Below, one piece after another: positions 1-11,999 of a DNA stretch of 64,000 nt. The stretch is from assembly GCA_030374805.1 (NCBI GenBank), contig JARGSG010000265.1, positions 186,001 through 250,000 on the forward strand, given 5' to 3'. How positions within the stretch are numbered: position 1 is the stretch's first letter; each line of letters begins with the position of its first letter. The DNA comes from Gracilaria gracilis (Eukaryota; Rhodophyta; Florideophyceae; Gracilariales; Gracilariaceae). The notes under the pieces were generated by a model that worked only from the letters and a program-made list of their open reading frames with translations, did no database searches and had not been told where the DNA came from. The position numbers were made by a program, and so were the translations under genes.

Positions 1-100
1 TGCACTGCTGTGCAGTATCTTTGCAATAATATCCATTTCACGTCTTCCCAGAAAGCATCCCTTCTCATGACTTCTCGATAATGAGCCCGATTCCTAGTCA

Positions 101-2716
101 TTGGGTATGAGCGTCGACATCGACTTGCATCGTTTCGCAATGGCATTTCTCGTGCATCTCGAATGCTACAATCGCATGTGCCAGAAGTCACATCGCAAAC
201 GTTTGCGAGATATGTTAAACGGGTTCACCGAAATGTGGAATGCTTCCCTTGGGAACATTGCTGTAACCAGATCCCAGATTGATCTCCTTCTGACTACTGT
301 GCGGATATCCAAACAGCCTTACAGAGCTGGGCCAACAGCTCGAACGAAGAAACAATCTCAGGTTGAGAAGATGTTGAAAGTAATGGTAATCGAAGCAATC
401 CAATCTCCCTCAACATCGCCGGTTGTTCTTGTTTCGAAGCCGGATGGTGTATGGAGATTTTGAAATTATTACCAGCGCTTGATCGCGATTACTGTCAAGG
501 ATGTTTGTCCTATTCCAAGGATTGATTATTATATTGACTCCCGTGGGAGCGAGAATGTCTTTACAACCCTTCACGATAATTCTGGGTATTGGTATATCCA
601 TATTCTCAATAAAACTGTGACAAAACGGCGTTTGCTTGCCATTACAGGTTTATCGTTTCAGATGGATGTCATTTGGGCTTAAAAATGCTCTCGCAACGTT
701 CCAGCAGACTACCAACATTCTCGTAACGAGAGTTAAGTCGAAAACTTGTATGATGTACTTTGAAGATATCATTTTATATTCCCATAACATGGAAAATAAT
801 TTGGATAACGTTTAGCACGCCATGAGAGCTCTCTACTAGGCATGTGTTACATTGAAGTTCAAGAAGTGTGAGTTCTTTATCGACTCAGTTAGATATATGG
901 GTAATGCTATACTTTCGTGGTACGCTCTCAGTCCAGATGGTTGGTCTGAAATCCTTGAAGGAATCTAACCAGCCTCGTTATCATACGGAACTGCGTTCAG
1001 TTTTGGTGCTGTATAAAGTCTACCATCGATTCCTACCGAGTTTCGCAGAAATGTCAGCCGCATTGAATGAACTTCTGGAGAACGCGAAACCAGTACAACT
1101 AATGCTTTTCGACAAGACCCAGTCTACTGCTTTAAAATCCTTAGTGGATGCTTTTACGCCAGGACAAGTTGGGCACTCTTTTCTTTTGGGTTACAAGACT
1201 GGATCGATACCGATTTTATTGGGCATCAAGTTGGTTGTGCACTTTGTCAAACGCCCTAAGACAGTATAAGGCCCCCAACTGGGTATTGGTCAAGAACGTT
1301 GAACATGCACGAGAAGAACTACTGAGTATCTGAGAAAGAATTTTTAGTCTTTGTGTGGGCTTCATCGACTCTTCGACCATACTCGCTGAGAAACTACTTC
1401 GTGCTATATACCGACCACTCTTTACGTCGGCTCATAGAATTTAGAGAACCTTCGGGTTGCTCGATGTGATGGCGTTTGAGATTCTCTCAATTCGACTACG
1501 AAATTTATTACAAAAAGGGCAACATGAACTGCCAGGCAGATGCGCCATCCTGCTTGGGTATGAATGCTGACGTCGACGAGCCAGTAGAAACGACCATCCG
1601 GTGTTTAATGATGTTGAGCGAGAACCAAAAAGTCCAACTGTTAGAGGACAGCGTTTGCAACCATTTTATGGTTACCGAACCAGTGAATCCCGCGCAGTGG
1701 TATTTTGTTCCAATTGATACTCAGGAGACAAGGGAAAGCGGCCTTCGGCCTTCGGCCGCACGTGGCGCTTCGCGACGCGGCCGCGTGGAGTTCAATCGGC
1801 CGAGCCGTACATTGCAATAGATGCAGTGTGCGCCATTGCCGTAGTTTTATTTCTACAGCGGATGTCATTGGCTGTGCACTACAAAGAGATGCAGTGCAGA
1901 GCCAATGATTTCACAGCAACAGCAACCAATCAGCAGCGAGCTTTGTTGCTGCTGCTGCTGCTGAAAAATTACGGCGTTGGCAAGAATTGCTCGTACTCTT
2001 GCGCAGTTACGCGACGCTGACGACCCCCTTCGCGCCGCTTTTCGCCCGCCAACGCCAGCACCCTCTCCCCCCCTACGGCGACTCCTACCGTCGCCAATGC
2101 TTACGAGGCCGGTAATGTTTTCTGAGCAATAGACGGACTTTTTTTGAAAACGGATACCTTCTCGCCTCAACCGAGGATTTCTTATTCTCCTCGTGAAGAA
2201 AAATCACGGGGATATCCTGTCAGACCGATCAACGAAAACCGATAGATTGTCGTCCATCTCTCTCTGCCACGCAGAATCTTATATTTGTCACATTATGGAA
2301 ACTGTATTGCACCCGGATCGCCGGAAGTTTTGTCTTACTCTCTGGATAGATTTCTGCCTGCTACTATATCGTGTGACTGCTACGTAGTTCAAAAGGAATG
2401 TATAGAATGCTGTAAAAATAATGTCCGACTTCGAAAGTACTCTAAGAAGTTAGCTTTATTCCCACCTCGGACATTCCTAAAGTTTATCGACATTGACATT
2501 CGGGGACCTCTACTCCGAGCTCCTCGCGGTCATAAGTTTCTTCTAGTTATCATACGTTGTTTATCCAGAATGGTCCGTACACTTTTGTTTTCGATGATTA
2601 GCGCTTCTGCGGTTGCTATGGCGTTCGTACAACACTCGGTCTTTTTCTACGGAATACGCGTGAAACTACTATCCGATAATGGGGATCACCTTGCTCTCTG
2701 TTTTTGGTTTCTCTAA
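101..2716 (+). pseudogene. Decayed Ty3/gypsy pol relic (RT, RNase H, partial integrase)
   Basis: The plus strand aligns piecewise, through several frames and stops, with pol of the tandem elements at 34.9-64 kb. Residues translated from 200-463 match the RT N-terminus (shared PYRAGP block near 315). The catalytic YLDD is present as YFED near 754-765, so the first aspartate is changed. An RNase H remnant (YTDHS near 1408, QADA near 1531) follows. An integrase piece (2285-2700) keeps the CxxC zinc-finger half and the IDI and LSDNG blocks holding the first two acidic residues. The glutamate region is missing. Gag, protease and LTRs are not visible. Similarity to the array elements is clear but far from identical, so this is an older or different family. 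It cannot be functional. Confidence 0.85.
1738..2187. mobile_element. Insertion of about 450 bp inside the gypsy relic
   Basis: The pol reading is continuous with the array elements up to the residues corresponding to VPVTPEE (near 1722) and resumes at NHGDIL (near 2195). About 450 extra bases lie between. The insert opens with a GC-rich, self-complementary stretch (CGGCCTTCGG repeated, 1739-1790) and contains a short CTG/CAG repeat near 1943-1964. It has no ORF resembling a transposase, and I could not identify terminal repeats or a clean target duplication. It may be a small non-autonomous element or filler DNA. Confidence 0.45.
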
Positions 2717-3640
2717 TCCTATTCCATAAGCAGCTAACTATGTATAATTATCCCTATTTGCCGCCGTTTACTTCTAAATATGTTCCACTTACAGACTTAC
2801 ATTCTTCTCGGAAAATAGCAAGGACGAAAATAACATGCTATTTTGTCTTCCATCTAAACTAACAATGATGGAAATAGAGAGAAATAATTCTTTTCAAGAA
2901 ATCCAGCACAGGTGGAAATTTCGAAATATTTTCAGATACTTGGCAGTTCCAAACCTGGACAACTTCACCCGATTTTCGTTCATTTTAATTCGGTCATTTT
3001 TGACACCAAGCTAGCATTCCGATAACACCGACGATGTGTCTCCTACTTTTGGCCAGCCATTCTGCAGATGTACCTGAAGCGAAGGATATTCTCACAACTA
3101 TGAACTCAGTTCAACAATGAGTCACAAAAATATACTCGCGATGCCTACTTATATCGATTTTGCAAGAAAATGATGCGCACACAAACACCGTATTAATAAG
3201 TTGAGCAGATAGGCCACCAGGGTCTTCCTGAGTTCGTCCACCTGCTTCACGAGGCCTTGTAAGATAACTCCATTCACATCAATCCTCAACGAACTCAAAT
3301 CATTGATAAACTCTGCCCTTCTACGACGTAGTGTGACTCGGACTATATCAGATTACTTATCAGCGACTAACTCTATCGTCTTACAACTGAACAAGTACCT
3401 TGTGACGCAACATGTTTTTGCAACTTCTGCATTCGTTTTTAGCAGAAAAACAAATTTCGCCACCGTCTTGGTGAGAAGGGAACACTCTACAGCATCGATA
3501 GTTCATTGTGTGGCTCTTGTTTCAGTTTTACCTCCGCATTCTTCAGTACAAGTCATGAATCTCGCATATTTTCGTTACTTTGACGTTTTGCCACATAGTA
3601 CTGTCATCGATAACCTTCTACAATGCACATGTTTACGGAC
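2717..3640. other. No recognisable gene
   Basis: This AT-richer stretch lies between the gypsy relic and the non-LTR relic. The only ORF of note (3303-3692, plus, 129 codons) has no motif I recognise. By position it could be the remains of an ORF1 of the downstream non-LTR element, but nothing in it shows this. Confidence 0.4.
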
Positions 3641-3776
3641 ATACGTCCCCAACGGAGGACAGCGGCTATTCGTCTTTAACAGGTGTGCCTGAACTCGATC
3701 CGCGCTCTAGCGGACGAAGCAAAATTATTAAGCGTACGGGACTCCTACGGAGGAGAGAAACGGCGACGGCAATTCA

Positions 3777-4480
3777 AAATTCAGAACAACTATTGTCGAT
3801 ACGCCTTCTTCAGATTAACTGCCAGTGCCTTCTTTGGCCCTCCAAACGAGATGAGCTTTCTAAAATGGTTGGAGAGAAGAACATTCATCTACTTCGTCAT
3901 CAAGAAACCTTTTTGAACGTTGCTGATCACTCCTTCGGAAACGAAGGTTACGAAGTCGCCGGCATGTGTGACAGAATTACCGGATACACAAGGCAAAAAT
4001 TCTTGGTGAAGGTTTTGCACTCTGTCGGGAACGAGGGCTTGCAGCAGATCAAATAGAAGAAATTTCTACTGTGCCTAGAATCGAGACCCTCACAATATTT
4101 ATAAGGAGTATCAAAGTTCTGATGTCAGTGATTAACGCATACACTACGCCGTCATTGAGACTCTCAAACTGGTACAAAAACATTCCTCCACACTGCATTA
4201 TCTGTGATGACTGCAATGGTTGTGGTTCTGGTACCAACGAGGAACGGAGATTTCAGGGATGGATATGGAAAACTTCTTCGAATCAACAAACCGAATTGTT
4301 GTTAATGTTGCTGGCGCCCCAATAGGGACAGAGCCCTCTACTAGTACACAACGAGCTATGGGCATTACAATCACGCTTTTGAAATGGCTTCCGTTTACAA
4401 CATGAGAGTTTGACGGACTCCGTTCTCTGATCATCACGCTACTGGATTTTCAATTGTCATTTCTGGGCTGAGCCAAAAAA
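3777..4480 (+). pseudogene. LINE APE-type endonuclease domain relic
   Basis: The translation contains the N-terminal endonuclease pattern IRLLQINCQ, followed by RDEL and HQETF, the last being the catalytic Glu block (normally LQET). A later segment, read in other frames, has a GDxN-like CDDCNG block at about 4205. An SDHHATGF block near 4426-4450 matches the terminal SDH motif of APE endonucleases. In intact relatives this domain nicks target DNA to prime reverse transcription. At least three frame changes are needed between these blocks, so the gene is dead. Confidence 0.65.
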
Positions 4481-4489
4481 AGTGGCGAG

Positions 4490-6170
4490 GTGGAGTCTAA
4501 GCAAAGCAGACTTGGCCAAACCGAGCTCACAGCTCAACCCGGCGAAGATGATTGGAGCATACAAAATGAAAACGAGACACTCGTGGCGTCCATGAACAAA
4601 GCTGCTCACCGCGCTCTTACTAGAGGGCGGAGGCGCCGTCGAGCTTCTTGATAATGCGAAAAAGCATCACATGCGATGAAAAGAAGGAAGGAGGGTTTGC
4701 AGAGGGGGCGGGACGACGCGAATACGACGAATAGTGTAGAGTTCCACGATATAAGAAGGGAAAGTGCTCAGTTTATAGACGCCATGGAAAGAGCTTGTCA
4801 CTGGTTTAAATCCCCAAACTGTAAATGCAACATGGTTAAACCGCAAACCGAAATTGTGACCGGTTTGAAACCATATACCGAAGATTAAATGGTCTGCAAG
4901 CTACTGAAAGCCATGAACACGCGAAAAAGCTTCTTCTTTACTGTGTTCCCCAGATGGCTACGTCTAGAGTAACAAGAATTATGTCACATGATTCCTGCAA
5001 AGTGACGTATGGAAAGCGAGGACCTTGGGAAAGTTTTTTAAGAGCAGAATCAGTATTCTGGAGACTTCTCACCACTATAATTCCGTTTGCTATACTGTTT
5101 CAGAGGAGTTCACGATATAAGACCTTCACTCGCTTCTCAGACACATGGTCGAAAGACGTGCTGCTGGCGGAGACAATCTCGAAATTGCCTTTCTCTGCAT
5201 GCTCCCAGACCCGGCAGTGGCTCTGATGCTGGACATCATTAAAAATTCTTACCGCGAAAGTGTCACCGCCACAAAGTGGAGAATTGTCACCTTAATGCCA
5301 ATCCCGAAACCTGGAATGCCATGCAAGTTCCAGTCGATATCGCTTACACGGGTTTTATCAAGAGCAGCTAAACGGGTGGTGCACAAGCTGTTCTTTTAGT
5401 AGCTTGAGCAACGTCTACCGCCAACGCTAGCATGATTTTGGATTGGGAAAAACACAGAAAAGCATACTGCGACTTTGTGCCAAAGAACTCGCAACGAATA
5501 AGACAGAATAGAGTGAACGTTTGTGGCTTTCTCTGACTTTTCGTAGTCCTGCGACCGTGTTCGGCATCACCTACTGTTCCATAAGCTTCGTAGAAGACAC
5601 TGCTCACCATATCCGTGGAGCTGGCTGAGTTGGTTCGCCATGGACCGCCGATGGAACTGTCGGGGAAGGTCTGTGGTGAATTCGGAAACCCTCGTCCAGC
5701 AGGGCTTGCCACATGCAGTAACTTTGTCCCGCGGGCTGTGAATTGTACTTTTTACCCAATTTTCTTCCACAATTTGCAATGCAGTACACCAAGCAAGTTT
5801 CAACCAATGACATTGCGATCTGGACGACGGAGTCGACTCCTGCGAATAGACAGGAGGACCTGCACAGAGCGCTCAACGCGTAAAGACAGTAGTGCCGTCA
5901 CAATGCTTTCCTAACGAGTGCGTCCAATACAGTTGTGGTGCCGTTCACTATCGCAAACTAGAAGAATGGCAAAGGACTGTACTCAGCAGTCGTGAGAGAT
6001 GAGACCTGACGCTCAAGTGAAAGCTGGCGTTTCCCGGAACTGCCACTAGATAGCCGGCTGAATTTCAAGGTACACCTTGACCTCATACGAGCAAGGTATA
6101 TGTAGCGCAACACCACCATGCGTTGCCATACCAGAAAGTCTTGAAATTGCAGCTGGGACACCCTAGACAC
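4490..6170 (+). pseudogene. LINE reverse transcriptase domain relic
   Basis: The start resembles the EN-RT linker (NKAAHRAL then RGRRRRR near 4595-4650). The RT core is recognisable at 5145-5395: a run ending WRIVTLMPIPKPG, then FQSISLT, matches the WK.A.IPI.KPG and FRPISL motifs of non-LTR RTs. Further on, across frame changes, come an AGLP-like block near 5700, an AIWTTE stretch near 5815-5850 where the (A)DD active site would lie, and an HLDLIRARYM stretch near 6065-6110. Catalytic aspartates cannot be confirmed because the frame is lost there. Shadow ORFs on the minus strand of this interval were ignored. Confidence 0.65.
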
Positions 6171-6205
6171 AATCCAAAAGTGCTGCTCATAGCCGATAGC
6201 AGCTT

Positions 6206-6598
6206 ATGAGACAGGCACTGTTATCCCGAATGCCGAAAGAAACCACGGTTGATAGCCTGGATATTTTCCAAAACGAAACAGAGTTAGTTCAAACTGGCTC
6301 CGTTTCGTCAACCAGGGTACTAGCAATGCAAAAATGGGTACATCTTCCTCCCATGGAAGCCCTATCCAAATCAAAAGCCACTTCCCTGTACGAACGCACA
6401 ATGAGACAGGAGCATGAAACTCAGCTGAAAACGGTGATCACCGAACTTATGGCACCCGGAATTCGAAAGACTCGCCCTTCTTTAAAGAGAGTAGCTGAGG
6501 AATACGTAGCTAATAAAAGAATTCTGCAGCTCAGACAAAGAGAAGCATTACCGGAAGAAATCGGCATTCTTAAGCTCTCTTCGGTCGAATTCAAGTAA
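6206..6598 (+). pseudogene. Unassigned ORF between RT and RNase H of the LINE relic
   Basis: This 130-codon plus-strand ORF has no recognised motif. It is hydrophilic and rich in Lys, Glu and Arg. It sits exactly where the RT thumb and connection segment of the LINE should be, between the RANGE of RT blocks ending near 6170 and the RNase H near 7040. I take it as part of the same decayed polyprotein, although its sequence alone does not identify it. Confidence 0.4.
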
Positions 6599-6979
6599 GC
6601 TCTATGGTCGATTGAAGAAAAACCTGACGATCAGTGTCAGGCCATAGCGAAGCTTATCGAAAGGCTCCCAACGAAAGACCGTGACATCTGATGTGATGTT
6701 ACTTTACGCCAGTTTGAAGGACAACACGAAGACATGAAGAAGTGAGCAGCGGTTCAATGAGAAGACTGATAGTTTGCAGAAACGCTTAACTACCGTAGTC
6801 TCTCATTTCCAAACCAAGTTAGCGTATCAGAGTTTTCCGAAAAGCAAAAAAGATGTCTGTTCTTGTGAATACACTACGATGACGACACAAGAAATAGTTG
6901 CAATATAGAGGAAGCTCAAGCAACGGTGACAAACAAAGAAAAAGTCATTCACTCAATCAGGTTCTTTTGCTAATGTTCT

Positions 6980-7370
6980 GCTTCAGCAAGAGCTTACGAG
7001 GTATACTGGAATTGCAAGTCCGGGAGAGAGCATGTAGACGTGGCAGCGGTTATCAACGCCTCACCTTATGCAGTAGAGATGGCAGCAATTGTTTTTGCCT
7101 TCAAAAGAGTACAGTCTCGGATAAGCGGGGTGCTTTGCGTTTTCACAGATTCTTATGCGTTAGTTGAAGCATCGAAAAGAACCTGCGGAAGCAATGAGCT
7201 ACTTCGCAAGTTCTTGCCATTCAGTTGAACAAGCTCCCGGAAAGCTGCAAACTGGTTGTCTGCTGGGTTCCCGGGCTGTGTGATTCTCCCTCGGACGAAA
7301 AATTGGATGCTTCGGCAAAGTTTGGCCACCAATTTCTCTTCAGGTTCAACTGCAGATTCTCATAGTCAGC
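6980..7370 (+). pseudogene. LINE RNase H domain relic
   Basis: An ORF at 7040-7228 reads VEMAAIVFAFK followed by VFTDSYALVEA. These match the AE..Ai..AL and iftDS.saL motifs of RNase H from non-LTR elements. A later stretch in a second frame (7232-7320) reads CWVPGLCDSP, matching the WVPGH block, though the histidine is replaced. The catalytic Glu (in VEMAA) and the DS aspartate are still readable. At least one frameshift separates the halves. Confidence 0.7.
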
Positions 7371-7689
7371 TCTGATATCAAGGCTTTGCTGAAGTCAGCC
7401 GGCAACAGCAACAGCATTGCGCAGAAGTGACCTTGCTTCATTCGCAAATGAACGCGACGCGCGAAAAGCGGAAACCGTTTTGGCACACTTCTCCACTGGC
7501 CACGTCTACAAACTTCATACAATGTCTACATACGTAGAGCCTAAACCTGAAAAAAAATACCAGTGTGGTACTAGAGTGAAGAGAAGTGTAGAGCACGACT
7601 TCTTCCGAAGCCTGATCAGAAACTGTGTGAGAAGAAACGAGCGCCTGAGGTGCTTGAAGATGAGGAGAAAACGATGATTGAGATGATCA

Positions 7690-9908
7690 AATAATGGCCT
7701 TCAAAGTTTTTGGCTGTAGGTAGTGCAGCTTTCTTCTTGGTTCGTATTAGGGAGTTATAAATCAAAACGAAGAAGAAAAAGTCCCCATGGGCCGGCCATG
7801 ATTCAACGCGATTACGATGGCTCTTTTCCGAGAACTCCTGGCGGGTTGGGACAGCTTCGAACCATTTTGTATCGATGTACATCATCTGCCTGTGTAAGTA
7901 TTCAGGATCTGTATAACTTATGGCGATATGCCGAGATTCAACGTGCACCCTGTTGCTGGTAGCGGTGCTGGTAGCGGTGTCATTAAAGACCTGAGTGGGC
8001 TTCACCCACCGACCTCCGGCTTGGGACGTCATAGCGCTACACGGAGCGCGAATAGATGACGCAAGGAGCAGGATGGACACAGGCACCGAAGTAGAGACTG
8101 CAGCGGAAGCAGACGGTAGTGGGACACGCAGGATTTCACCTTTGGGATCGAACATGGAACCAGCGGTGGACTGCGAGGGTGAGGTATGAATGTTGCGCTT
8201 CTGCTTGGTTCTTGTAATGCTGAGCCCGTCACGCCGCGTGCTCCTTCCATGGTAACGACTGCTAGGCCTCACACGGCATTTGAATGCATTTCCGCATCCA
8301 GACCTATTCGGACGAAAGCTTTTCCTCAGCCATACTGTGAAGTCTTCTTTAACGCAAAGGAACACCCAAAAAAGACTGTAAAAGGGCATTCGCGATGTGG
8401 AGACGCCCACATGATTCTTGTCTCCCTTTGAGGGTCACAAGCGATGAGAGGCATGGGCATCCCAACGCAAACTCAAACGAAAGTACAGAAGCGGCGCACT
8501 TAATGCTATGGCAATGACCTTAACGAGACTGATGCAAGGTGTCAAACCGAATACGGTTTCGGCAGCTTGCTCCCCGGCTCCCTGATTGGATGGACGTCCG
8601 TCGTGTTGCCAGTGCAATAAGATATCCCACTGCATATGCGACGTGTGCCTCCATGGTGGCGCAAGCTTTCTCCAACAAGGACTAACGGTATACATGTGAT
8701 TATGGGCGGCACCCTTCGTGAGAATTGGACCACAAGTGCTTCTCAGCTAGTTTATGTTCTGCTTGGGCCACAATCTTGCGAAGTCTCTGCAGAAAAGCAG
8801 GATGGAAACCGGTTCAAGGGACATGGTTCATGCATAGATACGACCTCGGGACGAGGTCTGATCTAAAAAGAGAAGCCTGTAGTGCAATGGGCGCACCCTC
8901 TATGCGTGTGCATAGTACGAAGTTGTACTAGTTAGTGTGCACAAGGTGCTCCTTAGGGTGTTCACGTGTATGGCTTGTGCACTGAGTTGTGCCAGCTTTT
9001 GCGGGCCCCCTTTGTTGGTGAAATTTTAAATCTTTTTCGAAAAGTGGCTGCCGACCGCGGAGGCGCACTTAAGCACCTCCCGTTGGGCGGAGCTGACGAT
9101 GTTAAACCTCAAGCGCCCCATAGCCGATTCTTTAACATCTTGTTCCCACAATGGTCTTTCTTCCGACGATACCGGTGCTCTAAGCCTGTCTCGTGGCCCG
9201 TTCTTATCGTCGTCGCGTCCTTCTTTCTTCCCGATTTGGTGCATCGCATAGTTTTCCTATTTATTGGGCATTGTTGATACTGACTCGCGTGAGCGTACTA
9301 CACATACTTTTACGGGCAAAGTGTCCGAATAAACCCTATGGTGTCCTCTCTACCGTAAAAACATTTGCACAAAGACTTTGCGGGGCTTCGCGCCGCTCCG
9401 AGGATGGCGCGCATGTGTGAGAGGGAGATCTGTGGTGTAGTAGGACGAATCGGACTATGAACGCGATTGTTTAAGCGTTCATGTACGGAGGAGGTGTCGC
9501 AGTGGTATGCCGATGCAGATGGGACGTACAATCAGGACACGCGGACATGCTGTGTAGTGCCGGGCCATGTCAAGGCAGTTAGACCGATCGTACAATAATT
9601 GATATGGGGCCTACACCCGATATTTTGTTGTAGCTCGGATCCCGCTGCCTCTCAATCGAAAACTAGAAGCATATTCTGTTAAATGTTTTCCTTGGCAAAA
9701 TGGGCCTAACGATAGACACCACGATAACTTCGCCTAAGCATTCCCAAACCGCTCGTACCATTTTGCGCGCGCACTGTTAAGCGCTTGGTGATACCGATCG
9801 TTCACTTTCGCTTCGACTGCAGGTGGTTCCCCAACCATGCCTTTCCGTTCGAACTAATTACAGTAAAACGACTGCCCACTACGGCTGTTCCGAAACTCGT
9901 CTCAAAAC
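7690..9908. other. Unassigned region, no supported gene
   Basis: Apart from scattered short ORFs I recognise nothing here. The longest frame (7616-8410, minus, 264 codons) has no domain, starts inside the LINE remnant and has low-complexity Ser/Phe-rich ends. I do not call it a gene. The right edge abuts a fossil LTR. Confidence 0.4.
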
Positions 9909-10681
9909 AGTAGTGCAATGCCCGGCGACGGGAAAACACCACGCACACCTCCGAATCCACCTTTCAGAAGACAAACCCAACGGAAGAGCCCTTCCAGGGT
10001 TGACGCGACTAAGTCGGCTGTAAGACCGAAGCCAACACTTTACGGCCATCGTAGGAAGGTAAAACCAGAAGTCGTTGTCCGTAGAAACGGTGTGTTCGTC
10101 CTAAAAAAAGGGTAGAAGTTCCACATTGTGGCGAGGGCGACGAAGTGTCAGCACGAGTGACGAGTGGCGGGAGAACCACCCGAATAAAGAGGAAAAGATG
10201 GAAAAGAAGTCACGAGAGTGACGTGTATGACGACAAAGCCGGGATAAACATTATACAAGAGCGAACGCGACAGACAGTGGTGAAACTCCCACAGTTGGTT
10301 CGTTTGTGTAACGCAGGGAGGTACACAGCCCGTTAGCAACGGCGTATGCCTCCGAGAAGGAGTAGAGTACGGACGAAGGCGAAAAAGTCTAGAACCAATC
10401 CTGGTTGAGGAGATTTACTGGGTGTCAGGGGCTTTGCGCCCTGGCACTATGTAGAGCATAGTAGACCTCCCGTACTGTACGGCTAAACTATAATAAATAT
10501 CTAAAGTACCCAAAACATGCTAGAAAGTACCAGCAATGCTGTGCCAACCTCCCTGACTCACCGTGTCCCGCGCGTCCAGCCCACTAGTGTGGCCATCATA
10601 TGTAGTCATGTACTGCACCTGCCGACAAATCGGGAAAACAACCAAGTACCAAAGTATCCCTCAAAATGGCGTTGCACTGCA
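9909..10681 (-). repeat. Fossil LTR of an older relative of the array element, reverse orientation
   Basis: The reverse complement of the array LTR can be followed through this whole interval. The left edge TAGTGCAATGCC matches the complement of the LTR 3' end. An internal stretch at 10260-10425 (for example CGAACGCGACAGACAG, then AAAAGTCTAGAACCAA) matches the LTR middle closely. The right edge GGCGTTGCACTGCA near 10668-10681 matches the complement of the LTR 5' end. Length is about 773 bp against 764-771 bp in the array. Sequence left of it does not resemble the primer-binding region, so this was a 3' LTR or became a solo end of a minus-oriented element. It is heavily mutated. Confidence 0.8.
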
Positions 10682-10727
10682 TATCTACCTCTTTAGCCGA
10701 GGGCGCGACGATTTCGCGAGCTCCGCG

Positions 10728-11640
10728 ATGGCGGAAAACGACTATAATAGCACGCCCTCTTCCGGCTCGCCGGTCATCTTCCCTCACTCAGAGCACCAGC
10801 CTCCTGCAGACGCAATCAACTCCCTTCTCGAATTCAACCAACAACACCGAGCGCTCTTTCCTCGTATAACTCCTGCTATCAACACTCCCGTTACACCGGT
10901 TCTCGATCTCACGAGCAATTCCGGCATGCCGAACCAACCTCCGAACTACCCTCCGCAGGGTTGCTTCAACGGTCTCCGGTCTGTCTCCTTGCCCAAGAGC
11001 AACACCAACCAACAACAATCGCAGAGGGGGAACCAATTTCCGCAGACAGCGGCTCCGCTATCCAATCAACCCTGCGGCGGGGAGGGCGCTCAAACGCCTA
11101 ACGCGATGGCGGGGGTTATCGTTCCGGGATATCTGGTTCGCGTGTGGCCGCAGTACGGCACCCTCCTTTGTGTTCTCGGAAATGGAATTTCACATTCAAA
11201 AATCCTAGTTTTGGTAACCGGTTATCTGGTGACTTTTTCCAAACTGTTTTTCCGATATTTGTGTTTGACATGAATAGATACATCTTTTATGTGCTAGTTT
11301 TGACATTCAAAATTTGCAGTTCTCGAAATTCAACATTTCCAGAATTTCAAATATGCTAGTTTTGAAAACGAAAGATTTCCAGAACTGCAAATTTTGAATG
11401 TCAAACTAGCACACCAAATACGTATTTCTTCATATCAAACACAAATATCCGAAAAAAGTTCGAAAAAGTAACCAGATAATCGGTCACCAAAACTAGCGTA
11501 GTTGAATGTGAAATTCCATTTTCGAGAACACAGACGCTGGTGGGGCTGAATCCGAACAATCAGTCGCATGCCATCAGATTGATGAACGCGCCTTGGTTTC
11601 ATGCGTTTGCTGTCCTCGACGAGGCCTTGCCTTGGTGTTC
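10728..11640 (+). pseudogene. Relic of the retroelement antisense gene
   Basis: In a minus-oriented element the antisense gene should read plus, directly after the complemented LTR, and it does. From ATG 10728 the product begins MAENDYNSTP then SSGSP, matching MERISTPSPGSP of the array antisense protein. It continues with the shared block TPVLDLT, then a Gln/Asn/Pro-rich stretch with GLRSVSLP (array: GFRSVQLP). After an inserted 364-bp element it resumes at 11540 with VGLNPNNQ and APWFHAFAV (array: VGRNPRERQ, APWFHPIAV). The gene is then lost near 11636 in AT-rich repeat DNA. The first array methionine at the LTR edge is ATA here, so ATG 10728 marks the likelier ancestral start. Function unknown. 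Confidence 0.8.
11169..11532. mobile_element. 364-bp inverted-repeat element (MITE/foldback), copy 1
   Basis: The left end TGTGTTCTCGGAAATGG and the right end complement each other over more than 30 bases. Further inverted blocks (CTAGTTTT with AAAACTAG, TGACATTC with GAATGTCA) make most of the element foldable on itself. It has no coding capacity. It sits inside the antisense-gene relic between codons that are adjacent in the array protein (...DSL and VG...). A target duplication is not clear. A second copy of the same length lies at 12642-13005. Confidence 0.8.
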
Positions 11641-11870
11641 TCGGAATGCTAGTTTAGGTGTCAAACGTGACCGAGTTAAAATGACCGAGAAACCCGTGAT
11701 ATTATCCAAATATGGAAAACTAAATTTCCTAAAGTATTTCCATTTATTCAGGTGTGCTAGTTTTTTGGAAAGAATAACTAGCATTTATTTCCATGAATCC
11801 TAGTTTGTTTGAAAGTAAAACTAGCATACATCTTCCATTTTAGCTAGTTTCAGAATTCGACTCATGTAGT
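11634..11870. repeat. Diverged AT-rich relative of the 364-bp element
   Basis: It starts with GTGTTCTCGGAATGCTAGTTT, sharing the terminal motif of the 364-bp element. It then contains repeated CTAGTTT and AACTAGC blocks in both orientations. The matching right terminus is not found, so this may be a truncated or rearranged member. It ends the readable part of the antisense-gene relic. Confidence 0.4.
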
Positions 11871-11999
11871 GAAGCCGCAGTTAGTGGGAGAGATATAGAA
11901 CAATAGAACGCGAAATAGAAATATAGATAGATATATATTTCCATAGAATATACGAATAGAGTATTACAGATATACGTAATAGCATTTTGGTTTGGGGTC
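11871..11999. other. AT-rich spacer with GATA/TATA-like simple sequence
   Basis: A short AT-rich stretch with repeated ATAGA and ATATA units lies between the repeat relic and the transposase region. No gene is seen. Confidence 0.4.

Larger units (their letters stand above)
3640..7690 (+). mobile_element. Decayed non-LTR retrotransposon (EN-RT-RNH type)
   Basis: Three domains occur in the order endonuclease, reverse transcriptase, RNase H on the plus strand over about 4 kb. All are broken by stops and frameshifts. This domain order, with an APE-type endonuclease at the front and RNase H at the back, is that of I/Jockey-like LINE elements. No poly(A) tail, target duplication or clear ORF1 is visible, and the ends given are approximate. 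The domain-bearing parts are listed separately. Confidence 0.75.

Noticed and set aside
1943..1964. CTG/CAG microsatellite
   Set aside because: Only about five clean repeats; too short to be of interest by itself.
7616..8410. 264-codon minus ORF
   Set aside because: No domain, low-complexity ends, and it overlaps the end of the LINE relic. Length alone is not enough.
8876..8892. TGTAGTGCAATGG, resembling a complemented LTR end
   Set aside because: The similarity stops after about a dozen bases and no LTR body follows, so it is probably chance.
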